Shown: in pieces, positions 39,643 through 48,900 of the stretch
How the letters are laid out: each line of letters starts with the position of its first letter
Position numbering within the stretch: position 1 is the first letter of the stretch
DNA from: Kineococcus endophyticus
GTDB taxonomy: Bacteria > Actinomycetota > Actinomycetes > Actinomycetales > Kineococcaceae
Direction of reading: 5' to 3'
NCBI RefSeq assembly: GCF_040796495.1
Contig: NZ_JBFNQN010000011.1
Coordinates: 62,001-126,000 of the forward strand
Length of the DNA: 64,000 nt
Made by a program: the position numbers and the translations under genes
The notes under the pieces: model-generated
What the model was told of the DNA's origin: nothing
Databases searched by the model: none
The model's input: the letters and a program-made list of their open reading frames with translations, nothing else

Positions 39643-41076
39643 GTGAGCCAGAGCGCAGAGCAGCCCGGACAGCAGTCCGAGGCGACCGACCGCCCGACCA
39701 TCTTCCTGGTCTACGGGGCCACCGGGGACCTGTCCCGCCGGCTGGTCTCGCCGGCCTTCTTCGAACTGGCCCGGCTCGGCCGGCTGCCGCAGCAGTGGCG
39801 CCTCATCGGCAGCGGCCGCGGGGAGAAGTCGCACGAGGAGTTCCGCGACTTCCTGCGCGAGGCCCTCGAGGAGTTCGGCCCGCAGCCCTCCGACGGCCCC
39901 TGGGACGAGTTCTCCGCCAACCTCCTGTTCGCCGGCGGCGGGTTCACGGCCGACGACCCGGGGCAGCTGCTCGACGTGCTCGGCGAGGCCCGGGCCGACC
40001 TGGGCGACGACGTCCAGCTCGTGCACTACCTCGCCATCCCGCCGGGCGCGTTCCTCGACACGACGAAGGCGTTCGCGGCGCACGGTCTCGTCGAGGGGTC
40101 CCGTGTCGTCTACGAGAAGCCCTACGGCACGTCGCTGGAGACGTTCGAGGAACTCGACGCCGAGGTCCAGCGCGTGTTCGACGAGGAGCAGGTCTTCCGC
40201 ATCGATCACTTCCTCGCGTTCGAGGCGCAGCAGGACGTCATCCACGCCCGCTTCGCGAACCCGTGGCTGGCGGGCATCTGGAACGCCGAGCACGTCGCCC
40301 AGGTCCAGGTCGACATCGCCGAGACCCTCGACGTCGCCCAGCGCGCCAGCTTCTACGACGCCACCGGCGCGTTCCTCGACATGATCGTCACGCACCTGTT
40401 CCAGATGGCCGCGACCGTCGCGATGGAACCGCCTGCCGACCTCGGCCCGGGGGCGCTGCAGGCCGCGCGAGACGCTGCGCTGCAGGACTTCCGCGAACTC
40501 GACCCCGCCGAGGTCGTCCTCGGGCAGTTCGAGGGGTACACCGACATCGACGGGGTCCCGGACGACTCCACCACCGACACCCTGGCCGCCTGCCGGGTCT
40601 GGGTCGACAACGACCGCTGGCGGGGCGTGCCGTTCCTGCTGCGCTCGGGCAAGAAGATGGCCGCCGACGAGCAGCGCGTCACGCTCGTCCTCAAGGCACC
40701 CGCCGACGGCCCGTACGCCGGTCAGGACGTGGCACCCTCCACGATCAGCTTCTCCCTCCTGGAGGGCGGCGCGTTCGACGTGGCCGTCACGGTCCGCCGT
40801 CCCGGCGTGGCGGGGGGCCTGGCGCAGGGCACCGCGACGCTGCCGCTGGACTCCTTCGAGGGCACGAGTCCCGCGCTGCCGTACGTGCACCTCATCGAGC
40901 ACGTCCTGACGGGCGACCGGTCGCTGTTCACCGGCGTCGAGGGGTTGCGCGCCGCGTGGACCTGCATCGAGCGGTTCTCGCAGGACCGTCCGGAGGTCCA
41001 GCCCTACGCGCCCGGCACGTGGGGTCCCGAGAGCGTCGACGAGCTCGCGGCGCCGGGGCAGTGGTTCCTGCGCTGA
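39643..41076 (+). CDS. Glucose-6-phosphate dehydrogenase family protein (divergent)
   Basis: 477 residues. The N-terminal NADP loop GATGDLS (25-31), EKPYGTSLETFEEL and YDATGAFLDMIVTHLFQ place it in the G6PDH family, and length fits. In place of the catalytic RIDHYLGKE it reads RIDHFLAFE (about 186-194): the Asp-His pair is kept but the substrate-binding Lys is Phe. It also stands alone, without opcA, tal, tkt or pgl. It may therefore use another sugar phosphate or be a side-branch paralogue. GTG 39643 is supported by the leaderless box. The GNAT gene overlaps its end. Confidence 0.82.
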   Translation: MSQSAEQPGQQSEATDRPTIFLVYGATGDLSRRLVSPAFFELARLGRLPQQWRLIGSGRGEKSHEEFRDFLREALEEFGPQPSDGPWDEFSANLLFAGGGFTADDPGQLLDVLGEARADLGDDVQLVHYLAIPPGAFLDTTKAFAAHGLVEGSRVVYEKPYGTSLETFEELDAEVQRVFDEEQVFRIDHFLAFEAQQDVIHARFANPWLAGIWNAEHVAQVQVDIAETLDVAQRASFYDATGAFLDMIVTHLFQMAATVAMEPPADLGPGALQAARDAALQDFRELDPAEVVLGQFEGYTDIDGVPDDSTTDTLAACRVWVDNDRWRGVPFLLRSGKKMAADEQRVTLVLKAPADGPYAGQDVAPSTISFSLLEGGAFDVAVTVRRPGVAGGLAQGTATLPLDSFEGTSPALPYVHLIEHVLTGDRSLFTGVEGLRAAWTCIERFSQDRPEVQPYAPGTWGPESVDELAAPGQWFLR

Positions 41077-41582
41077 CGGAGCGCCTGACGGCGGGGGGCG
41101 TGCGGGTCCGGCCCGCGGTGGACGGTGACGCGGGGGAACTGCTCACCGTCCAGCGGGCCGCGTTCGTCGCCGAGGCCCAGCGCTACGGCGACCCGTTCCT
41201 GCCGCCCATGCGCGAGGACCTCGACGCGGTGCGGGCCGTCCTGACCGACCCGGCCGTCGTCGTCCTCGTCGCCGCGACCGCGAGCGGGCGCCTCGTGGGC
41301 GGCGTCCGCGTCCGCCTCGACGGCGACGTCGGCCACGTGGGCCGGCTCGCCGTCGCGCCCGACCGGCAGCGCGAGGGGATCGGCACCGCGCTGCTGACCG
41401 CTCTGGAGGAGGCCCTGCCGCCGTCGGTCCACCGGCTCGCCCTGTTCACCGGTGGACGGTCGACGGCGACGGTCGCCCGCTACGAGCGGGCCGGGTACGT
41501 GCGGGTGCAGCGCGAGCCGTCGGTCGACGACCGGGGCGTGCCCCTGGCCCACCTGGAGAAGGAGCTCAGGCCGCCAGCGTGA
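41061..41582 (+). CDS. GNAT-family N-acetyltransferase
   Basis: About 173 residues from GTG 41061, which overlaps the end of the G6PDH-like gene; GTG 41100 (MRVRPAVDGDA) is an equally good start. GNAT marks are VRVRPAVDGDAGELL, GHVGRLAVAPDRQREGIGTALL (acetyl-CoA loop R/Q-x-x-G-x-G/A) and YERAGYVRVQREP. The substrate is unknown. Its stop lies inside the end of the convergent PQ-loop gene (17-bp overlap). Confidence 0.82.
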   Translation: MVPALTERLTAGGVRVRPAVDGDAGELLTVQRAAFVAEAQRYGDPFLPPMREDLDAVRAVLTDPAVVVLVAATASGRLVGGVRVRLDGDVGHVGRLAVAPDRQREGIGTALLTALEEALPPSVHRLALFTGGRSTATVARYERAGYVRVQREPSVDDRGVPLAHLEKELRPPA

Positions 41583-42264
41583 GCGTGGCGCGGCGGGCCA
41601 GCACGAACGGCCGCACGAGCAGCTGGCCGGGCACGCCGAAGCGACCGGCGTGCAGGGCGCGCGCCACCGCCAGCGGCGGGCAGCGGCGGGACAGCACGAC
41701 CCCCGCGAGCACGACCGTGACGGCCGAGCACACCACGACCGAACCCTGCCCGGTCGCCAGGCCGTAGACCGTCCACAGCGTCGCGGACACCTGGGTCAGG
41801 ACGAACGTCGACGGCGCCAGGCCGGTCAGCGGTGCGCGGCGCAAGACGGTGACGATCTGCGGCAGCATCTTCACGAGCGAGACCGTGGTCCCCAGCACCC
41901 CGACGACGACCGGGCCACCGAGCACGAACGCCGCGGCGACCACCGGGACCCAGGCGCTGACGGCGGCGACCGCGTGCCGCAGCGGCACGTGCAGGCGGCG
42001 ACCGGCGAGCACGACCGTGACGACCGCGCACACGACGCCGGGGACGTTCGCCAGGAGCTGCGCCGGGTCGAGGAGGGCGACGCCGTAGCTGAGCCAGGTG
42101 CCCGACGCGAGGGCCCCCAGCACCGCGGAGGAGTACGACAGACCGGTCGCGTCGGGGTCCTTCAGCAGACGCAGGACCTGGGGGACACCGGTGAGGACGC
42201 CGAGACCGGCGGCGAGCAGACCGAGCAGGGGGACGAGGGACGCGAAAGGCACGTGCCTGTGCAT
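41566..42264 (-). CDS. Seven-helix PQ-loop (SWEET-like) transporter
   Basis: 232 residues with seven predicted membrane helices in a 3-1-3 plan: about 9-34, 42-65, 68-88, a lone helix 98-118, then 120-142, 152-171 and 175-192. Two PQ motifs sit in equivalent first helices (GVPQVLRLL at 27-34; MLPQIVTVL at 133-141), each followed by a TW[L/T]xYG helix (GTWLSYG, TLWTVYG). This is the layout of eukaryotic SWEET sugar transporters, whereas bacterial SemiSWEETs usually have a single three-helix unit. The cytoplasmic tail is Arg/Leu-rich. ATG 42264 is the only good start. Confidence 0.75.
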   Translation of the reverse strand: MHRHVPFASLVPLLGLLAAGLGVLTGVPQVLRLLKDPDATGLSYSSAVLGALASGTWLSYGVALLDPAQLLANVPGVVCAVVTVVLAGRRLHVPLRHAVAAVSAWVPVVAAAFVLGGPVVVGVLGTTVSLVKMLPQIVTVLRRAPLTGLAPSTFVLTQVSATLWTVYGLATGQGSVVVCSAVTVVLAGVVLSRRCPPLAVARALHAGRFGVPGQLLVRPFVLARRATLTLAA

Positions 42265-42308
42265 CGACTGGTACCGGGTCCCGCCTTGAGCCCGGTCACG
42301 CCGCTGCC

Positions 42309-42332
42309 GGGGTGAGAGCTGGCTCACACCCC
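42309..42332 (-). terminator. Hairpin after the MscS gene
   Basis: GGGGTGAG (42309-42316), loop AGCTGG, CTCACACCCC (42323-42332) with one bulged A; just downstream of the minus-strand mscS stop. Confidence 0.4.
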
Positions 42333-42346
42333 AGCGGGCGGCGCGG

Positions 42347-43513
42347 TCAGGACCGGTGCGCGACCTGGGCGGGGACGTGCGCGGGGGCGTGGACGAGGGA
42401 GTCGGACCCGGGGGAGACCAGGCGCACCTTGGGCAGCGCGTCGGGGTGCTCGCGCTGCAGGAACCCCACGAGGTCCTCGCGCACGGCGCAGCGCAGGTCG
42501 AACAGGTCGCCACCGGAGTCGGCGCTGACGAGGACCCGCAGCGTCACGGCCTGCGGGCTCGTCTCGGTGACGGCGACGGAGAACGTCTGGCCGTTGAAGA
42601 GCTCGTGGGCGCGGACGAAACGCTCTGCGCGGGAACGGACCTGCTCGACCGGGACCGTCCAGTCCACCGACAGTTCCACGGCGCCGATGATGTCGGCGGA
42701 GTTCCGCGTCCAGTTCACGAACGGGGTCGTCGTGAAGTACGTCGAGGGCAGGATCAGCCGGCGCTGGTCCCACAACCGCACGACGACGTAGGTCAGCGTG
42801 ATGTCCTCGATGTTGCCGTACTCGTCCTCGATGACGACGACGTCGTCGACGCGCACGGCGTCGGTGAAGGCGATCTGCAGACCGGCGAACACGTTCGCGA
42901 GCGACGTCTGCGCGGCCAGACCGGCGACGACGGACAGCAACCCCGCCGAGGCCAGGACGCTCGTCCCGATGCCGCGGGCGCCGGGGATCGTCAGCAGCAT
43001 GGCGGCGACCGCCACGACGATGATGAGCGCGACCACGAGGCGCTTCACGAGGGCCACCTGCGTGCGGCGCTGCCGCTGCCGCCGGTTGTCGGCGACGTCG
43101 ATGCGGTAGCGCAGCAGGAGCACGTCCTGCACGACGTTCGCGGCGACGATGGCGAGCCCCGCCCCGAACGCGACGGCGACCAGCCGCAGGACCGTCAGCG
43201 TGGGTTCGCGCCAGTCCGCGGGCTGGGTGTAGATGCTCAGCGAGGCGATGGCCGCGATCGTGCCGAGGAACCCGGCGAGCGGACGGCGCCCGCGCTGGGC
43301 CAGCGTGGCGAGGATCTCGTGCTTGCGGCCCAGCCGGCGCACGCCGAGGGCGACGAGCTCGCCGACGGTCGCGGCCAGGGCGGCGGCCACGAGGGCGACG
43401 CCGATCGTGAGCCAGACGGAGGTGCTGATCGAGAACGGGATGGGAACTCCTGCGGTCGGTCGAGTGTGGACATCGACGTCCTGCGGACCGGACCCACCGT
43501 AGGCGAGGTTCAT
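42347..43513 (-). CDS. MscS-family mechanosensitive channel
   Basis: 388 residues. Four membrane helices precede the pore-lining helix (ASAGLLSVVAGLAAQTSLANVF) and the conserved beta domain (VRVDDVVVIEDEYGNIEDIT, LILPSTYFTTTPFVNW). A C-terminal ferredoxin-like domain follows (VRLVSPGSDSL end). Opens under membrane tension to release solutes after osmotic downshock. ATG 43513 overlaps the CPBP stop by 4 bp (ATGA), so the two are coupled. Confidence 0.9.
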   Translation of the reverse strand: MNLAYGGSGPQDVDVHTRPTAGVPIPFSISTSVWLTIGVALVAAALAATVGELVALGVRRLGRKHEILATLAQRGRRPLAGFLGTIAAIASLSIYTQPADWREPTLTVLRLVAVAFGAGLAIVAANVVQDVLLLRYRIDVADNRRQRQRRTQVALVKRLVVALIIVVAVAAMLLTIPGARGIGTSVLASAGLLSVVAGLAAQTSLANVFAGLQIAFTDAVRVDDVVVIEDEYGNIEDITLTYVVVRLWDQRRLILPSTYFTTTPFVNWTRNSADIIGAVELSVDWTVPVEQVRSRAERFVRAHELFNGQTFSVAVTETSPQAVTLRVLVSADSGGDLFDLRCAVREDLVGFLQREHPDALPKVRLVSPGSDSLVHAPAHVPAQVAHRS

Positions 43514-44310
43514 CCGGGCAGCCAGCTCACCTTCCCGACGAGGGCTGCGTACCCGACGAAGGCGACGACGTCGATGGCCGTGTGCGCGACGACGAGCGGC
43601 GTCGTCCGGCCCCACCGCTGGTAGACCCAGCCGAAGACCAGACCCATCGCGACGTTGCCCACGAAGCCGCCGACGCCCTGGTACAGGTGGTAGGACCCGC
43701 GCAGCAGCGCGCTGACCAGCAGCGCCGGGAACCAGCGGAAGCCCAGCTGGGACAACCGGTGCAGCAGGTACCCGGCGACGAGCACCTCCTCGAGGATCCC
43801 GTTCTCGGCCGCCGCCATGACCGAGACGGGCACGGCCCACCAGGTGTCCGGCAGGGTCGAGGCGGCCACGTTGGTGTTCAGCCCCGCCGACCGCGCGCCC
43901 AGGTACAGCAGCAGCCCGCAGCCGCCGATGACGGCTGCCAGGCCCAGACCGGCGAGCACGTTGCGGCCGAGCCGGTGGCCGTCGAAGCCCAGGGTCCGCA
44001 GCGATCGTCCGTCCCGGGCCAGCAGGTAGCCGACGAGGAAGACCGGCGCAAGCCCCGACGCGATGGACACCAGCTGCAGCGCCAGGTCCAGCCAGGGCCG
44101 GTCCGGGGCGTAGCTGCCCAGGACGGTCGAGGTCTGGGCGTTGATCGCGACCGGCGCGGTGAGGATGCCGACGAAGCTCACGAGCGCCCGCACCCCGCTC
44201 ATCCCCAGGGAGACCGCGAAGACCGCGACGACCTCCCAGACCAGCAACCGGCGGGCGCGCGCGTCGGTGACGACGTCCGCGCGCGGCCACGCGGCGGGGG
44301 CGAGGTTCAC
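43510..44310 (-). CDS. CPBP-family intramembrane metalloprotease
   Basis: 266 residues with about seven hydrophobic segments. CPBP/Abi motifs are ENGILEEVLVAGYLL (EExxxA form; the usual EExxxR Arg is not clear), LLRGSYHLYQG (motif 2 His) and VVAHTAIDVVAFV (motif 3 His/Asp). The family includes CAAX-type and bacteriocin-immunity proteases; the bacterial role is mostly unknown. GTG 44310 lies 7 bases after the hisN stop, so hisN-CPBP-mscS form one operon. Confidence 0.88.
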   Translation of the reverse strand: MNLAPAAWPRADVVTDARARRLLVWEVVAVFAVSLGMSGVRALVSFVGILTAPVAINAQTSTVLGSYAPDRPWLDLALQLVSIASGLAPVFLVGYLLARDGRSLRTLGFDGHRLGRNVLAGLGLAAVIGGCGLLLYLGARSAGLNTNVAASTLPDTWWAVPVSVMAAAENGILEEVLVAGYLLHRLSQLGFRWFPALLVSALLRGSYHLYQGVGGFVGNVAMGLVFGWVYQRWGRTTPLVVAHTAIDVVAFVGYAALVGKVSWLPG

Positions 44311-44317
44311 GACCGGG

Positions 44318-45130
44318 TCACCGGTCGCCCAGGTGCTCCAGGGCCGCCGCGTGCAGCAGCCCGTTGGAGGCGACGGCGTTCCCGCCGTGCGGTCCGTCGA
44401 CCCCCGCGCGGGACGTGAAGCGCCCCCCGGCCTCGGTGACGATCGGCACGAGCGCGGCCATGTCGTGCAGCGCCAGCTCCGGTTCGGCGGCGATGTCGAC
44501 GGCGCCCTCCGCCAGCAGCATGTACGACCAGAAGTCGCCGTAGCCGCGGGTGCGCCACACCGCGCGGGTGAGGTCCAGGAAGCGGTCGAGCGAACCGCTG
44601 TCCTCCCAGCCGGACAGCGAGGAGTAGGCGAGCGAGGCGTCGGTGAGGGAGGACACCGAGCTCACCGAGATGCGCGTGGCCGAGGACAGGCTGCGGCCCG
44701 TCCACGCGCCCGAACCGGTCGCCGCCCACCAGCGGCGCCCCAGCGCCGGGGCCGACACCACGCCGACCACGGGGACGCCGTCGTCGAGCAGCGCGATGAG
44801 GGTGGCCCACACGGGCACCCCCCGGACGAAGTTCTTCGTGCCGTCGATGGGGTCGACCACCCACTGCCGGGCGCCGTGGCCGACGAGGCCGAACTCCTCG
44901 CCGAGCACGGCGTCCCGCGGCCGGGTGCGCTTGAGCTGGGAGCGGATGAGCTCCTCGGCCGTGCGGTCCGCGTCGCTGACGGGCGTCAGGTCGGGCTTCG
45001 TCTCCACCTGCAGGTCCTGGGCCTTGAACCGGTCGGTCGTCAGGCCGTCCACCTGGTCGGCGATGACGTGCGCCAGGCGCAGGTCGTCGTCGTAACGTGG
45101 CCGGGTGGGGGAGACGGGGGGTTGCGACAC
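44318..45130 (-). CDS. hisN: Histidinol-phosphatase, inositol-monophosphatase type
   Basis: 270-residue Mg-dependent phosphatase. Metal ligands are in AVLGEEFGL (Glu), [12 protein letters not shown] (DPxDGT) and [16 protein letters not shown]. The [14 protein letters not shown] segment and length match actinobacterial HisN, which makes histidinol from its phosphate; other IMPase-family substrates are possible. Its GTG start is 6 bases after TAGGTT, so the mRNA is probably leaderless. It leads an operon with the CPBP protease and MscS. Confidence 0.85.
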   Translation of the reverse strand: MSQPPVSPTRPRYDDDLRLAHVIADQVDGLTTDRFKAQDLQVETKPDLTPVSDADRTAEELIRSQLKRTRPRDAVLGEEFGLVGHGARQWVVDPIDGTKNFVRGVPVWATLIALLDDGVPVVGVVSAPALGRRWWAATGSGAWTGRSLSSATRISVSSVSSLTDASLAYSSLSGWEDSGSLDRFLDLTRAVWRTRGYGDFWSYMLLAEGAVDIAAEPELALHDMAALVPIVTEAGGRFTSRAGVDGPHGGNAVASNGLLHAAALEHLGDR

Positions 45131-45136
45131 GCCGCG

Positions 45137-45142
45137 AACCTA
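45137..45142 (-). promoter_or_regulatory. Leaderless -10 box (TAGGTT) for hisN
   Basis: Minus strand TAGGTT, six bases, then GTG 45130. Confidence 0.5.
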
Positions 45143-45215
45143 CCGCTCGGTGGGTCCCTGGCCGCGGTCCCGCGCGGACTGACCCGTTCAGGTGACGTCC
45201 AGGGCTGTCGAGGAT

Positions 45216-45257
45216 CCTGGGGACCGGGTGGACGCACCCGGTGGACACGACCCCAGG
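45216..45257 (+). other. Nested hairpin in the VKOR leader
   Basis: Outer arms CCTGGGG (45216-45222) and CCCCAGG (45251-45257) enclose a perfect 8-bp stem ACCGGGTG-GACG-CACCCGGT (45223-45242). It ends 4 bases before the GGAGGAGG ribosome site of the VKOR gene and may affect its translation. Confidence 0.4.
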
Positions 45258-45277
45258 GTCGAGGAGGAGGACGACGC

Positions 45278-45964
45278 ATGGCCGGCACGACGGACCGGGT
45301 CGAGGAGCTGCCCGAGGACCACTTCGAGGACGGCCCGCTCGCGGGGGACGAACCCTCCGGACACCTGTCCGCCCTGCCCGTGTCCCGGCGCACCCGCGGT
45401 CTGCTGCTCCTGCTCGGCGGGGTCCTCGGCTTCGTCGCGGCGTTCACCCTGACGGTCGAGAAGATCAGGCTGCTGCAGGACCCCGGCTACGTCCCCAGCT
45501 GCAGCATCAACCCGATCATCTCCTGCGGCAGCGTCATGGAGACCCACCAGGCGGCGCTGTTCGGCTTCCCGAACCCGCTCATCGGGATCGCGGCCTTCGC
45601 GGTCTCGACGTTCCTCGGGGTCCTCGTCCTGTCGCGCGTGGCGTTGCCGCGCTTCGTCGAACGCGGCTACCTCCTCGGCATCACGCTGGGGATGGTCTTC
45701 GTCGGGTGGCTCATCAGCCAGAGCCTGTACTCGATCCACGCGCTGTGCCCGTACTGCATGGTCGTGTGGGCCGTCGTGATCCCCACCTTCTGGACGCACG
45801 TGGCCGACGCGCTGGACCGCGGGCTGCTGCCTGTCCCGGCCGGGGCGCGGGGGGCCGCCCGCGTCGTCGTCGACTACCGCGTCCTGCTCATCGTCCTCAG
45901 CTACGCGGCCGTCCTGGTCATGGTGGGCACGAAGTTCTGGAGCTACTGGAGCACGCTGCTCTGA
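45278..45964 (+). CDS. Vitamin K epoxide reductase (VKOR) family protein
   Basis: 228 residues. After an acidic cytoplasmic N-terminus come four to five membrane helices. Loop cysteines in PSCSINPIISCGSV and the active-site pair CPYC in HALCPYCMVVW are the VKOR signature; it reoxidises a DsbA-like partner and passes electrons to quinone. No fused thioredoxin domain is present and no dsbA gene lies next to it. ATG 45278 has GGAGGAGG 8-15 bases upstream. The conserved FGFPNPLIGIAAFAVS follows the loop Cys. Confidence 0.92.
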   Translation: MAGTTDRVEELPEDHFEDGPLAGDEPSGHLSALPVSRRTRGLLLLLGGVLGFVAAFTLTVEKIRLLQDPGYVPSCSINPIISCGSVMETHQAALFGFPNPLIGIAAFAVSTFLGVLVLSRVALPRFVERGYLLGITLGMVFVGWLISQSLYSIHALCPYCMVVWAVVIPTFWTHVADALDRGLLPVPAGARGAARVVVDYRVLLIVLSYAAVLVMVGTKFWSYWSTLL

Positions 45965-45974
45965 GCCCTGCGCC

Positions 45975-48900
45975 TCACGGGGCCACGACGACGACGTCGC
46001 GGCCCGCGTCCTTGGCGCGGTAGAGCGCGGTGTCGGCGCGGGCGAGCACGTCGGTCAGCTGCTCGCCCTCGCGCAGCACCGCGACGCCGACGCTGACGGT
46101 GACCTGCAGCTGCTGGCCGCGGACCTCCACGGGGGTGCGGCGCACGCCCTGGCGCAGCCGTTCGGCGACCTCGCGCGCGTCGAGCGTCCCGTGCGCCTCG
46201 TCGGCCGGGCTCGTGACGACGACCGCGAACTCCTCGCCCCCGTAGCGGCCCAGGACGTCGGTCTCGCGCGTCTCGTGCTGCAGCCGGCGCGCCACCGTGG
46301 TCAGGACCTCGTCGCCGGCGGCGTGGCCGTAGGTGTCGTTCACGGACTTGAAGTGGTCGACGTCCACCATGACCACGGCGACGGTGCGGCCGGTCGCGGC
46401 CCGGCGCACCCGCTGCTCGCCGAGCCGGAGCAGGTGACCGCGGGTGGCGACGCCGGTGAGGGAGTCCGTGCGGGCCAGGTGCTCGACCTGGGCGAACAGG
46501 CGCGCGTTCTCCAGGCCGATGGCGGCGGGGGCGGCCAGGGCCTCGGCCACGTGGGTGCGCGCCGCCGGCCCGTCGGGGCCGCCCACCAGGACGAGGGCCT
46601 CGGCGACCTGGCCCGTGCGGTCCTTCAGCGGCACGACCAACCACGGTGACGGCAGTTCCTCGGCGGGGTCGGGCCGCTCGGCCGCCGGTCCGGTGGCCAG
46701 GTCCAGCAGACCGGCCAGCCGGGAGGGCAGGCGCCGCTCGCCGATGCCATCGCCGGTCACCGCGTGGGCGCTCTCCAGCAGCGCGGCGCAGTCGGCCTCG
46801 CCCTGCCAGTCCCGGCTCCAGGCGACCTCCCGGACCGAGGGGGCCGCGGCGGCGGCGACGAGGGCGGGCGGGTCGGCGTGCAGCGCCGGGCCCGCGGCGA
46901 CCGGGACGAGGGCGGCGCGGCGGCCGCCGAGCTCGGTGAGGGCCGAGCGCACGAGACGCCGCCGGACGGTGGGCAGGTCCAGGCTGCCCGAGACCTCCTC
47001 GGTCACGCGGCGGACGGCCTCGGCCAGGTCGCGCTCGCGCTGGGCGCCGTGGACCTCGATCTCCAGCCGGGCGGCGCGCGCGGTCTCCAGCGACGCGGCG
47101 ACCTGACCGGCGATCAGCTGCAGCAGCTCGACGTCGCCGCGGCCGAACGCCCCCTGCGCGACCGTGCTCACGGCCGACAGCACGCCCGTGCGGCGGCCGC
47201 GCACGAGCAGCGGGACGGCCACGACGCTGCGGGCCACCTCGTCCGCGCTGTGCGCGCCCCGGGCCGAGGCGGCGGCCGCGGACTCCAGCGCCCCCCGCAC
47301 GACCGGGCGGCCCGTGCGGGCCGCCCGCGCGGCCGCGGGGTCGACGGGGCCCTGGTGCGGCAGGTCGGTGCCGGCGCGCGTGCGTCCGGCGAAGACGACG
47401 AGCTCGTCGTCGGGGTCGAGCACCGCGAGCACGGCGCGGTCGGCCCCGAGCACCTCGCAGGCCTGGTCCAGCGCGAGCCGGACGACGTCCTGCGGGTCCA
47501 GGACCTGGGCCGCGTGGCCGACGTCGCGCATGGCGGACAGCAGGCGCCGGCGCCGTCCCGGCGCGGGGGTCCAGGAACCGCCCGCGGCCGCCCCGGGCCC
47601 GGAGGGCTGGGTGGGGGCGCGGTCGGCGCGACCGCGCTGCACGAGCGTCACCCAGCCGTGCTTCTCGGCCAGGGCCGTCGCCATCCACCGCAACCGCTCG
47701 GCGTCGGGGTGCGCGCCGGTCTGCTCCAGCAGGTCGGCCCGCAGCAGCAGGACGTGGTGGTCCACGAGGGGGGCGTCGAGCCGGCTGGCCCGGACCTCGG
47801 CGCGGCGCAGGAGCAGCCGGGCCCGGGTGGGGGCGCCCAGCGCGTGCAGCGCCGCGGCCCGCACGACGTCGACGTGGGCGGCCTGCACGGCGCTGCCGCG
47901 GCCGGCGTGGCGCACGCCGCCGCGCGCCAGTGCGCGCAGCGCCTCCCGCACGTCCCGTTCGCGGTCCTGGACCCGGCCGGCGTCGCCCGCGTCGGCCGCG
48001 GCCCGCAGCTGCGCGATCCGCCCGCGGACGACGAGCACCAGGGCCCAGCGGACCTCGCTCGCCCCGCGCAACGGTGTGCGGCGGGCCGCGCGCAGGACCT
48101 GCCGGGCCACGGCGTCGAAGCGTTCGGTGAGGTCGACCTGCTGCACGAGCCAGTTCGTCGTCGCCAGCAGCAGGTACCAGGAGTGCAGGGGCGAGGGCTG
48201 CGGGGTGCCGGTACCGCTGGTGCCGCCAGCCGAGTCGCCGGCGGGGCCGCCGACCGGGTCGTCGGCCCTGCGCTGCAGCGCGTCCAGCACGTCACCGGCC
48301 TCACCGGGGCGGCCCTTGGCGCCCAGGACGGCGGCGCGCAGGAGCTCCAGCTCGGCCGGGACGGCGGTGTCCTCCCGCACGCGGCGCACGGCGCGCTCGT
48401 GCCAGGCGGTCGCCGCGCCGAGGTGCCCGGCCGCCAGCCGTTCCACGGCGACGGCGAGCGTCCCGGCGACGTGGGCGGGCAGGTCCAGCCACTGCCCGTC
48501 CTCCTCCAGCACGTCGGCGACGGCGCGCCAGGTCCCGCGCCGCCGCAGCCGCCGGACCCCGTCCGCCAGCCGCAACGACGCCAGGATCACCGGGTCGACC
48601 TCGGCCGCCCCGCGGGGGCAGGCGGGCGTCAGCGGACGGCCGACGAGGCTGCCCGTCCCGGGGAGCCGGACCGGCAGCAGCGTGAGCCGGCCGGTCGCGG
48701 CCTGCAGCAGCGCGGCCCGCAGCGTCCAGCGGGCGTCGCGGACGAGGTCGGCGCGCCGGGCGCGCAGCGCGTGGACCCAGGACGCGACGGCGGTCGGGGC
48801 GGCGGCGCGCGGCCTGCCCAGCTGCAGGTCGGCGGCGGCGGCCTCGCGCAGGAGCACCGCGTGGGCGCCCTCGAGCGTCGCCTGCTCGACCTCGCGCGCC

